Below, piece after piece: positions 32,260 through 44,477 of a stretch of DNA of 64,000 bases. Numbering within the stretch: position 1 is the first letter of the stretch; each line of letters begins with the position of its first letter. The DNA is from Certhia americana. Lineage: Eukaryota > Chordata > Aves > Passeriformes > Certhiidae. A program made the translations under genes and the position numbers. The notes beneath the pieces were generated by a model that was given only the letters and a program-made list of their open reading frames with translations, ran no database searches and was not told where the DNA came from. Where the stretch lies: assembly GCA_018697195.1 (NCBI GenBank), contig CM031864.1, forward strand, positions 11,537,970-11,601,969, written 5' to 3'.

Positions 32260-35200
32260 GTAAGTGAATACACAGTTCTCTGTATCCTCTTTTCTTCCTA
32301 AAATACCAATGAAACTGCCTTTCAGACACCAGTTCGATTTTAAAAGGTTTGTGACATGAAGAGACAGAGCAGGGTGATAGGAATAACAAGAGATTTGTTT
32401 TACTTTGCAGGCCAAAAGTAAAAGAATACCTCTAGAGTCACCCTGTGCCTTCTGCAAACATGAAAGGTCAGAAGTATTTCTTAATTCCCTAATAAATTCT
32501 TCCAGAATGTTTTCCTTCAGTTAAATTCTAGCTCCTAACACTGACCTCAACATGATTTTTCAATCTGAGCTTCACTACAGGCACTTCAATAACATGAAGA
32601 TGAGGGCAACAGGAATGATGCATTTTACTTCACGGCTAAATTATTTTGGTTTTAATTTAGAAACAAATTTTCAAATCCAATGGAGATTATTTTCCTAAGA
32701 TCAACCTAATGCCAGAGGCATGTGCTCCAACAGATAAGTGATTTGAGGGGTAACCATTACAGTCGCATTGCCTCACTCCGAGTGCTGTAATAACTCCCAG
32801 ATAATGCAACCAAATATCTCTCTTGCAGAAGAAAACTCACATGCCAACAGCTGGGAACACCGGGGCAGCCTGGATGGCAAATACGGATTCCTGGCAATTC
32901 AGAGCTTTTTGCTTATTTTTTCTTTATTTTTCTTCTGCTGAAAATAAGATAATAAACCTAACAGCATCCCTCTGGTAAAACAAGAGCTATTTAGCCCCTA
33001 CAAGCCTCCACAATTCCTATGAGGAATTCAAATGGATTTGTAAAATTTGTGAAGGACTAAAATCTAGTTAGTGCAGTCACATTTAAGCAGGGCAGAGAAG
33101 ATGGCCCCCTGCATGTGTGCAAGCCCTGCTGGAGTGGCCAAAACCACAGCAGGCAGGCAGCCCCCAGCAAGCCACTACACGCCCCTCAGATAACACCAAG
33201 GGATGTTAGTGAGCAGAAAATATCAGACTGGGTATAGTGACAACAACAGCTTCTGATCCCTCCACAAGCAATCCTATATTCTACTGAAATAAAAGCTGGT
33301 TAAGATTATTCTGTGTTGCAGATCTGTTACTGTTGGTAAACATATCGTTATATTTTGATCGGGTTGGCATCTCTTGTGGTAGGAGGGAAAAAAATTAGAT
33401 CTTTCCTGCAGCAAATTCCAGAAATGATTACTATGTAAATATTTCCTTATTAATTCTACAGTATGTCTGTCAACATACTCTATACAAATACATGATGTAT
33501 ATAAAAATTATTTCCACTTCTCTTTTCCTTATTTTAACTAGAGCAAGTTCTCCTCCTATTCAGAAATAACCCTAATTGAACTTCCACTGATGAAAAGGAA
33601 AAGCAAGACCCTTAAAATGAGCTATAAAGTCTTTTTTATCTCAACCTGAGAAGAGCAAAAGATGCATATCATTATCTTCTGCACAAAAATGATGCAATTC
33701 CAGTACAAAGACAGTAAAGTCCTTACACTTCACCTAAACAAAAAAAATGAACAATTTACATTAATTGCCATTTATTGAACAACACACTTCCCTGAACATT
33801 TTTTAAAATCCAGAAGCCATCCCAGGCTAAGCCACCCCAATAAAGAGCATAAAGGTGGAGTCAAGAGCCAGAAAATGAGAGAATAAAAAAACCACCACAA
33901 CCTGTGTTGATACAGACCACTCAAAGAAGGTTGCTTCCTCTACAGACTTGCATGCATCCAGTCCCTGAAGCCTTTTATAAGCTGCAGACACCATGATGAA
34001 ACACTTTTCATTTTGTAAGCACACTCCTGCTTTCCGGGAGTTTTTCTTGTAACAAAAGCAAATATACGCTGCCAGAAATACTAAGTAAGAGTGGTCCTAT
34101 AGGAGCTGGCAAATTCCATCACAAACCTCTAGTGAAAGTGCTGCTGAATGGTAATAAACACTCCAGCATTTGCAGTCCCTCTTCTGCACACCAGTATAGG
34201 AATAACAACATGTGTAACACCCCTCCTGTGCAACGTGAACAGCACATGCATCTGAAGGAACTGCTCTATGCCCAATACAGTGATTATCAAAAGCAACATT
34301 TCAACCATAACGAGAAGCAAGGGAAAGAAGCCAGGACATCTAATGTCTAAAATACAGCATTAAAGAGACAGCTATTGCCAGAACATCCAAACAGGTTTTG
34401 GACAAGAGGCTCAAATCCATTTTCACTCCTTCACACCAAGAAAATAGGTAAGCTTGGGGACGTGAATTCCTAATCTTGAGCATGCCATCTTTGTTTTTTC
34501 TTCTCTATGCAGCCTCTGAACATTTTACTTTAAACCTCAAATGTGGCATAAAAAAGGAATAATTTCAACAAGCTAGATGTTCATTATCTTGTCATAATGC
34601 TCAAGACTCACGTGTTCTAAAAGGCTTCTGTTCTTTCCTTTAAATATTTTTATTCAAATAACCTCAAGCGCTGTAAAACCTGAAGTTAAGACTACAATAC
34701 CCAGAGGGGAACCCATATGTTCTCTTTTCCATCCCTGAGAAGAAAATAGGTATTTATACATCTGCATGCCACAGAAGTACAACCCACTGTGCCCTCCTGT
34801 AAAGCTGCTGTATTAACTGAGTTGTTGCCAGCATAAGCCAGCCAGAATCATCTGGTGGCCACATCAGATCCAAAAGAACAGCTAAGCCCCCTGCTCTCAA
34901 AGTGGCCTACAGCAAGTGAACTGTAAGAACAGTAGCAGTAAGAAAAAATATCTCTGCATCAGTTTTAACAATTGTCAGTTATAGATTTTCCATGTTACAG
35001 GATCTAACCGACACTAACCACCCTCCTTTAGCTCTCTCTGCTTGAACATGTGCCTGCTTTGAGTTTTAAAGTATTCCTGCCAGCACATTCAAACCCCTGT
35101 CTGAGAACCCCAGTGTCAGTACAGGAGTCAGAGACAAGCTTCCTAGTCAGAAAACTACTAAAAATCATAAATCATATTTTTTCTTACCCTTTTTGTCCAT

Positions 35201-35269
35201 ATTTGTCTCAACTGCACAGAGCTTATAGCCCACTGGTGACTGGTCAAGCAGAGGCTCTACCTGCAAGTT
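32260..35269. other. Unannotated DNA
   Basis: No named repeat or exon. The area 32640-32900 has a few CpGs and balanced composition and could be conserved non-coding DNA, but this is only an impression. Confidence 0.45.
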
Positions 35270-36130
35270 CTACAATATTAAGTGATTTTAGCAAGGGACC
35301 TTCTGGTAACCTTCCTGGAAAGCTATGCCTGCCATGCCAGCTCGTTCGCCTACACCCACATACTCACAGCCTCCTTCAAACAACTTTCCTTTCTGAGAGC
35401 TAATATTGACTCTTCCCCACGTTCTCATTAAGTCTATTCTTTATTACAGTTTCTATCAATATGCCCTGTACATTTACTGTCTGCATCTTCTTGCAGTACT
35501 CATCAAGCTCTGAAGGGAAAAAGAAAAGACAAAAAAAGGGATAAAATCCTGGCATCCCATTTGTAATCTTCTATTCTTCGCCATCAAGGCCAACTTAAGT
35601 AATAGGTTACACACCAGAGTCAGCAGCTCATCAAGTTCACATTCAAATGCTTTTAGAAATCTTGATTTAATACCATCTGGTCCTGATGATTTGTTACAGT
35701 TCCTTCCATGAATTAATTATAAATCCTATTCCACTGACATTTCGATTTGAGACAGTTCCTCAGAGAAGTCTGCCCTAAGAAAAAGGGTCTAAGGTATACA
35801 ATCATTCTACAATTCTCTCACATGCAAAGAAACAGTTTAGTCTCAACATTTTCCTTCCTATCTTTATTAAACGCTCCTTTTTCACCTAGAAGCCAATCTA
35901 TTAGGAAAAAGTTTCAATAGTGATTTTTCCTTACATCTGTTAATAAGATGATCTTTAATCTCAGAAGCAGACTTTCCTATTTCATCTTCACATTCAACTT
36001 CCCAGAATTCATGCCCTTTCCGAGTTTCCTTGGTTTATGATGGCTTCCTCTTTCTGAGAGGTGCCTTTTTCCTTTTAATAAGCATCTTTGGTTTGGCAAT
36101 ATTGGATTTTCCCTTCAAAAAACCACTTTT
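35270..36130 (-). mobile_element. Degraded CR1/L3-type LINE fragment (second copy, reverse-transcriptase region)
   Basis: Read on the minus strand, the interval follows an old amniote CR1/L3 ORF2 in order. From 36130 to about 35760 it matches the segment before the RT, including 'ctgaggaactgtctcaaatc' near 35765. At about 35690-35630 the frame reads SGPDGIKSRFLKAFE, where intact copies have SPGPDGIHPRVLKEL. Around 35470-35400 'tgatagaaactgtaataaag' and 'gtggggaagagtcaata' match the next conserved block. Near 35310-35280 AFQEGYQKVP stands where intact copies have DFQKAFDKVP, so the catalytic-region landmark is still visible. It is broken by stops and frameshifts and has lost both ends. It encodes no protein and probably dates to early amniote evolution. 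Subfamily not resolved. Confidence 0.78.
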
Positions 36131-39100
36131 TATTGGTGGCAAGTATAAGCCTCTTTACACACTGGTGTTACACAGTCACCACACATCCTGCAGCTACTTG
36201 AACCTCTGTTAATGCTGTTTCCTCTATAAAGGAAAAGAATGAAAGAATTCTCATTTTCAAAATCTTCATGTCACTCTCATTACAGAAGTTGCCTGTGACA
36301 GTGATGGGGTATTTATTGCTCTAAAATCAAGTACAAGACAACTGCTGTCACAGTGGCTTTACTCTACTTCCACCAAAAACAAACAGCACCAAGATGTGAT
36401 TCTCCTCTCAGGGACTTTCCACTGAGCTGCTCTACAGAATGGTCACTCACAACATTTCATGCATAATCCCTGCATAAAACTTGTCTTGACATGAAGGCAG
36501 CCCTCATAAGGGTATATAACAGGTTGAATTTTTTGTTCCTACAAGATTTGTAATCTTTTCACTGTACATAGTAACTGCTCTTGACGTGCCAAAATAATTG
36601 TAGTAATTCAACTAAAAATTATCACTATTAGATATATCCAGGCATATCCCCAGCAAGTATGAAAAAAAATTCAGTTTCCATCTGTGGCATCCCGAGAGGT
36701 GGGATGCCCAACAATAACTATGCATGTATCTTCTATTGATTAACCCCGAGTTCCACTTTTGGTTTCACCCAGAACACTTCCACAGAGGAAGGCTGAACAA
36801 CTGGCCCACAGTGACAAGATTAGTAGTACAGAAACATCACCAAAATCTCCAGCTGAGATTAGAGCAAAAAGAAGGTATTTCACAGACAGGAATATTACCC
36901 ACTCCATACATTTCAGCTTCAAAAAGCCTACAAATAATAGTGAGATTTGTAGCTGCATTGTCCCAAAGACAGGCTGCACGAGAATTACATGATCAGCACT
37001 CTATTCTTTCACTTATTTTTGCCTAAGAGCAAACCATAAAACTATAGTGATAAAAAATGAAGAATTACTGCTTCCAGAAACTTATGGGCATTGGTGACTT
37101 CACTTGAATTTTTTTGTCTGAGATAGAAGATTAAAAAATCCCAAAAGCTAAAAGCAGAAGAAACCCATAAGGATACCCTCTCCTAGATTGCTCCCACCAT
37201 GTATTTCCTAATACTCCCAGGTTACAAAGCCCAGTAAAAAAGGTCAGGCTAGAAATCAAACGAGCACAACTTCTGTAAAATGCTTCCTCAACTCATTAGA
37301 AATCTTTGCAAGTTTTACCAAAACAGACAGGAAAAACCAAACCAGTCAGTAATTTCTGTGGAATAGCACAAGGAAATTAATGAATTTATGATAAGGCGAC
37401 TCACCAGGGACAGCAGGAAGGTATGAGATAAAAAAACCCTTCCACTGTGGAGTGGAATATGATTACAAAATGAGAAAGCAAAGCTGGATCAGTTTTGAAG
37501 CTTAATTCTTAGAAGGCTGCTATTGAAAAGCAGGATTCATCAATATGCTTGCTGTAAAATTATGACAAAGCAGGCAAATAGCAACCTAGCAAAATCACTA
37601 ATGTGATTTGTATGGTCAGTAGAGATTGCTTTAAATATCACACTGTGTCAGTAGAAGCTGTTTTTCAATTCTGCATTTAAAGAACAACTTTTGAACATGG
37701 CTAATAGCATCAAATTAGGGTTTGGGTTTCCCCTCCAAATTACTCACACAAAGAAAAAGAGCTCTATTTTAGAAGTATGCCAAAAGCTGAATAAATAATG
37801 AACATAACTGTGCATGGATGTCAGGCAAGACAACAGCAAGAAAAGAGATCACGTGAATCACATGAGATACAGAGGTCTGAACTAGTCATTAAATTTGATG
37901 AGAGGTATCCCGTTGCCAAAAGCAAGACGGGGGTCTTAGGAGAAAGAAGGACCTCTCCCCTGGGAAGGCTAAAGACAGTGGGCACAAAGGTTTTTTCTCA
38001 CTTCATCAGACAAAAAAGCAGGAGAGGGAAGGAGGAAGAGACAAAGACCCCAGCAAAAGAAGCAGCAGGAGATCTGAATATCCATCTAACCCAGAGCAGA
38101 CTGGACTTGTCACGCCAGAGGCACAGGAACAGTGGCAACAGCTCTCGCCCATCTAAAATGCAATCAAAACTGGAGAGAAGTCTAGTTTAGAGTAGGAACC
38201 CCTGCCTTGTTTCTGTTTAATCTATTTCTTGTTTGAAAGGTTTTGAAAATACTCAAGGAAATCATTTACAGCACCACTGCTGTCAGCCAACTGCTTATGC
38301 ACTTCCATTGACAGTCTTCCAGCAGACACATTGCGAACTGTCCGGAGTCACTGCTACAAGTACAATACATCAAAATTAATCTGGCACCTGCGTAAAATTT
38401 GGCAGTCATACTCAATAAACCGCTTCAACCATGATGCAGCAGTGACTGACAACTCAAACGGAGTGAGCTGGGTGCAAAGCTCCTCTCCACACCTCATTAG
38501 AGTGCCTCACCAGTCAATATAAGCAGCACTACAACTATTGCTATGAGAGCCATTACTCATTACAGTAGCCTACAAAGACACCAAATGCCTTGTGGAATCT
38601 CAAAGAGCACAATTTGCTTATGAAATACAGGCAGTAAATGCCATATTAGGAGGAGAGTCCCTAGAAGAAAACAGGAGCAGGGCTGCTGACATCACCTAAG
38701 GGTTGCACCTTACCCAGCAATGGGTGACTGAACATAGAGATGACCAACTCAATTTAAATTCAGAGAACAAGCACATCTGTAACCAAAGCACCATCATGTA
38801 GCCATGAAATAGCACACAGACATTTCACTGCTGTTTTCCATTCTTGACATCGTTGTGTTTCTCAGTGCATTGCCTTGCCAGCAGCGCTTATCAAAAACTT
38901 GAGCACTAGTGGAGAACAAGTCCTGTACCTCATGCTTGTCCATGGGCATTCTGTAGTCACAAAAATATGTCTTATCTGGGTAACTCATTGTTCTTCTTTT
39001 GTACTGTACAGCATTTAATAAGGTTGTGCATAATCATTTGAAGGCATGCAAATCATTTTTATTTTGTGTATTACCTAGGAAATTAAGTGCTGCCTTCTTC

Positions 39101-39666
39101 TTTTATCTTGTTAGTACAAGTCATTACATCTTTTTCATATGCCAAGATAAATTTAACACATATTCATTGGTTTCTAAGGAAAAAGAAACTGTAGGCATCA
39201 AATTACACCTAAAATGCATTAAATTTCCTCTGCTCTTTTAATTGTATGTAAAGAGCCTGATTCTAACCCTAGTACAAACTTCAGCTTCCCAAAGCTTACT
39301 ACTAAAATGTTATTTTCCTGTAAATACCACCTGCCTCCCATTTTATTTTTTGAAAAAAGCTAACTACCTTTAAAAGATGCCACCTTTTTTATTGACATAC
39401 TATTTCCAAATTATAGCTCTATTTCTGTTAGTAAAACCTTATGCGACCACTGAATACAAAATGGGTTTCCTGGCCCAAACCATTTTTTCCTTTCTGACAC
39501 AGTGAGGTCTCTCCTGCTTTAATTTTAATGAAGCTCCTGCTCCAGTGTTCATACTTTGTGGGCACACATCCATCACCGCTCCCCAGGAGAGCAAAGCACT
39601 AATCCATGCCACTGAGCCAGCAGAGGGAGCACAGAACGTATTTAGACCAAGACTCATAATTGATTC

Positions 39667-39670
<4 letters not shown>
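36131..39670. other. Unannotated DNA
   Basis: No named repeat. An open frame of 130 codons (37798-38190 plus) encodes a basic Arg/Lys/Ser-rich peptide with no domain I recognise and no flanking splice signals of note. Confidence 0.45.

Positions 39671-39739
<69 letters not shown>
39671..39739 (+). repeat. Double poly(A) run
   Basis: Thirty-four A residues, the hexamer tcacat, then 29 more A residues. The same tcacat recurs about 10 bp after the second run (ggtcacatc). No polyadenylation signal precedes it and no named retroelement is seen upstream, so it is called low-complexity sequence and not the tail of a retroposed copy. Confidence 0.95.
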
Positions 39740-39741
<2 letters not shown>

Positions 39742-42700
39742 AGTTGGTCACATCACTAAAATTGCTTGGATTTAATCAACATCTTCAGACTGCAGAAGAG
39801 CAGGCTGTTAAATACAGGGTTAAAGCCCAGTAACAATATCTCCAGTATATCTTCTAGAGCCACGAGGCACCAACAAAGCCTTACATAATAACGTATTTTC
39901 AATTATTAAATGAGCAAAATATGTTTTTGTTTTGGAGCCACGTTGAACAGCCACAAGGGTATTCTCTTTAGGCACTCAGCAGAGTAATGAATTGATCAGC
40001 TGCGAAGGCTGGCACAGGGACAGCGGCTGCCTGCAAGCACCACCTCTTCCACGCACTCTGCTATCTGTCAAGGTCTCCACTTCTGCTAAGGGTCCAGCGG
40101 ACATCCGTGCCAAAAATAGAGCCTGGCAAACTCATCTAAAATAGGCTACACGAGCCTCCACCAGAATAGGAAACAAAGTCACATCTTGCTTTGAGTATTA
40201 TTTAAGGAAAGCATGCTGTAAGAAGGACAGCAGGCCACAGTTATACTTTCCAATAAAAGTTAAAATATTAGTAAAAAGAGAAAGCAATTTATTTCTTGAC
40301 CATCCGAGGTCTGGGTACTCATTAGTGTACATAACTTAGACATTCTGTGATGACCATTTTTGCACCAAGCTTACTTAATTCACCTTGTCTTTCAATAACA
40401 CAATACTTCTCACAAAAATGGACATGGTGAGAAAAAACACATACATAACATGCAAATTAAGAAACCGAGAGATGTAAAAGTATACTGTCGGCTTGGTATG
40501 AAGAAGAAGCTTCAATTTACTTGACTTAGTCTAAAACATTAGAGTATTTTTTCTATTAACTCCACCATCAACACCTTCCTAAGTGAGTGTGCCCAGAGCA
40601 GCAAGGGCAATCCAAGAGAAAAAGGAAGGAAAAAGACTTGGAACTGCTAGATGACCCAGAATATTTTGGTGTACAAGAGTATATAATAATATATAACACC
40701 CACATGATGGGAACAAAGGTTAAGACCCTCCCATCAGATGCATGCCTCTACCAAGAGTCACAGGAGCCACAGAGGCTTCAGGAAGCATCAGAGCCAGTGC
40801 AGATAAATCAGCAATTAAGGTTCACAAGGTCACTTTCACTCCAAGCACCCTTCCCCTGCCTTCATCATTACGACTTTGTGCTCTGGAGCAAAGGGCAGCT
40901 TCTGAGACATCCCTGTCTCACACATTCCCATGGCAGAGGTGGATGCTGCCCAAGACCCAGAGCTGCACTGGCCCAGCTTGCATTAGCCAGCATCCACACA
41001 TGAGCTCCTCCCCCTGCATTGCTCTCAGCATGTCCTTAGGGGTGTGACATTGGTTTGTTTGGGGTTTTTTCTCCTTTTAATTGAAGAGACCGTGGTAGCC
41101 AAGAAGGGTGGATCCTCTCCAAGCTCACAGCACAGCAGACTCTATGCAATTTACAAAAAGGGAAAAAAAAGGTAGTATTTTTAAGTGTGAGTAAAGCTGT
41201 TCCAAAAAACTATATAAAATGCCATGAATCCTTTGCAGGAAACACTAGGACTGAACTCAAGTTTTGGATTTCAAGAGTGTATATAAAACACAGTTAAAAA
41301 AACCCAGGCAGTTTAGTAACTGATACAGGAGACTTCTCTTTTCCCAACCCAAGATCACAGAGAAAAACAAGGTTTTATCCTTGTTTTCACCTCCCCACAG
41401 ATACAATGATTTAAAAGCTTTTCTCTCTGTGCTAGCTAAAGACTGGACAACTGCCATTTTCAAGAGAGAAAAAGTCCTCACTCTTCTGGTCACATATCTG
41501 GAGGGAGGAAACCAGTGCTCCTCAGCACGTGCCAGGACAGGGAACACTGCTTCCCTTAAGTATTTCCAAGCAGCAGAGCAAAGCTAGGATCCTTCACACA
41601 ATTTGGGTTTTATTCTTTTCTTTCTTCCACAGCTAACAAGTACAGGTGACTCCACAGCCCCATGCACGGCTCAGCTGCCTCCCCCAGTGTGACACTGGGG
41701 ACATCCTCTCTTGAAACAGAGCATCACCGTCAATGTCACTCCACTCAAAACCATCACTCTGTCATGGCTATCCCTAAGGCACTTTCCTTTTGTATTCACC
41801 TGAAATAACAAGCAGCAGCAACTTTTCTCCTTAAATAGCTCATTCTATTGGCACAGTGCTAAGACACCTCTCCTAACACCAGCTGAATGTCCATGTTTTC
41901 TGTATCCATCTGTAGTTCTCCAGAGTACCGGAACAGCAAAGCGTTTTGTATAATCCATTCCCCACAGTTACGGCTTTTAGTGATGCATTTTACCTAATGG
42001 CTATTGCCAGAGGCTTTAGAACACCGGCAAGTGGTGGACAGCATTGCCTGGGGTCTCCAAACAGTGTGAAAGCTGTGCGAGTATGTAAATTACAGATTTC
42101 AGGTGTCACTGCTTTAAAAAGAACAGTGACTCTAATCAAATTAGGGCTGATCCCGGACACCCCAGAGACCCAGAACAAGGAGCAGTATTTCAATTCCACA
42201 TCTACAGCCTTTGCAGCATCTGTCAACAACGAGTAAACAATGAAATAAATCTGTGATGTTCCACACCTAAGGAAAATGTAACTTTGCATTTCTGACTGTT
42301 GCAAGCATAGTTTAGATGTACCTGTCTCTCAGAGCAGACTTACATTTCAAAATTAATAAGCCCGACATTGTTTTCCACACGACACCACATCTATATCCTC
42401 TTAAAACACAGCAGAATCAAGCCCATTGTAAAACTGGGGATTTCTCCCCCTCTGCCTGCATGCACACTTGTGTACATGTTACAGGCATTTGCTGAAGGTG
42501 CCATTTCCTTCATGCACTCAACAGTCACTGTGATCTACTTTGCTGTGAAAAATTCTAAACTGTGCTCATCTCTTTCATACAACAGAAAACTGTTAAACAG
42601 AGTTTCCCCCACAGGGCACTCAAGGGGTTTCCATATCTCCACAGTGCTCAATTACACAGAGAAAAACATACATATGGAAACTCAAGCATACCAAGACACA

Positions 42701-44462
42701 GATTTCTGCTGGAACCTTCCATCTCTCTACATTACCTCCACCACATTTCCCAGCCAGCCTGCAGATGCTGAAATTCAGATTCTCCCAGTCACCCCAAAAG
42801 GCATGTCTGCATGCTCCAGTGCTTCTTATCATCACTCTAAGTTTGCAAGAAGTTCAAATGGAAGTAACATTACATCAAAAATATTATCCATTTTTCCAGT
42901 AAATACTTTTTCTTCACTTTTCTGCATTAAGTTAAAATCAAAAGCACCCAGAAATCTCACAACCACCCAGTGAGAGTAAATTATTCATTACTGTTGTTTA
43001 CAGTGACAGAAACACAAACCTCCCAAAATGCAACTTCATGGACAGCCCAGCATGCTATCAGACCTCAGTGGTCAAGGCAACAGAATTTTAGGAAGATTCA
43101 AAAGACTTCTTCTCCAGTGAAGACATCAGACATTTAAAATTTTATAAGTATGCTATCATCACAGTCAGAAGTATTTGGACTAATCTAAGAGCTGCATGAT
43201 TAACTTGCTCTATCAATTTTGTTCTGCAATGATCTCACATTTAATGATATAAGCACTATCTTTTTTGACTGATGGTCTATAAGCTGATGATGCATTGTCA
43301 ACTGCTGTCCTACTATTTGGCCACACGGCATGTTTTCAAATCTAGATAGAAAAGAGACTCTAACGGCAAGAGGTCTGAACCCCGAAACCAGCCAGTGTAA
43401 CCCAGATTATCTGTAAATAATCCATACCATCCCTTAACTTCCAACCCCTCTGCAGACCACTCTTCACAGGAAGGCTCTGCTGTGCCCATCCGCACATATG
43501 AACTGATGGAAGAAAGCACATCTCTGTAACTCCACTTTCATGGGGGGAGGAGGGAGGGAAAGAGTTTGGTTGTGTCCAAACACGGCAGCCAATAGAACCC
43601 TGTGCAGGGGGCAGCTCTCCCTTCCTGGCACTGGTGAGTTTTTCATTTCCTAGTACCTGTGTGTCACTAAACCCTTAAAGAATTTGCTGGGTGAGGCTTG
43701 CGGAGCTCCAAGCAGCACCCAAACAGCCTCAATCCTCCTCCTCACCCTGCCCAGATGCTCCCCGCCCCAGCCACATATACAGCATCAAGAGGGTTGCCCA
43801 AGATTTCCACCAAACTTGCCTTTAGGAAAAACACAACATTGTTCCCTGTGATTATGGAGAAAACAGAGGATGAGGTCAGGATACTGGGCAGGAAATCAGT
43901 ACCCAGCAAGGCTCATGGAGATAAAGGAAGACTTGTCTCTGCAGGAGATAGATGCTTCATTGGCATTCATCGGCTCTGTTATCTCCCCACTATGGAAAAG
44001 GGCAGAGCTCTCCTTCAGAGACCACTTTTCCTCCTGCTGCCCTCTTCCCCTCAGGGAAAGGCTGTGTCAGAGCCACCTTCTCCTGAGGTGTCACACGAGC
44101 TGACCCAAACACCAGGACAGAACTGGGCTACCCAGATGCACTACTCTTGACAGCCCTAGGTGTGTCATACCAGCATAGCATATCCTTCGGGATAAGGAAC
44201 TACAGATCTTTCCATTATTGATTTGACTTTTAGGGCTAATAGCAAATGCAGGTTTAGAGCTCCACATACTGAGTTTTATGAGGCTTAATGTTACAGCAAG
44301 CATCAAATTAACCAGAGGGCTGGGTCAGCTTGAGGAGAACTGAAGAGAAATTACACTTCTACAAACTGAATTTCTTCAAAGCTAAGAGAAGTCAAAAGGT
44401 GTGTGAGGATGAGAAATCAGTATTTGAGCTGTCAAGCTGGCAGCACAAGAGACTAGAGCAAA
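39740..44462. other. Unannotated DNA with CpG-retaining segments
   Basis: No named repeat. The longest open frame in the window (42368-42973 plus, 201 codons) is here; it lacks any recognised domain, has unremarkable composition and is probably chance. Segments 39880-40130 and 42010-42240 retain more CpG and more balanced composition than neighbours, and might be conserved non-coding DNA. 41946-42236 is open on plus and 41990-42304 on minus, neither recognised. Confidence 0.4.
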
Positions 44463-44477
44463 CCCCCCCCCCCCCCC
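44463..44477 (+). repeat. Poly(C) run of 15
   Basis: Fifteen uninterrupted C residues, the longest C/G homopolymer in the window. Such runs can form G-quadruplex-like or i-motif structures and are prone to sequencing length error. Confidence 0.93.

Noticed and set aside
31945..32457. 170-codon minus-strand open frame
   Set aside because: No recognised motif. It overlaps a plus-strand exon-like segment and shows no coding signature of its own.
42368..42973. Longest open frame in the window (201 codons, plus)
   Set aside because: No recognisable domain, no good splice or promoter context, unremarkable composition. One frame of this length in 64 kb of non-coding DNA on six frames is plausible by chance.
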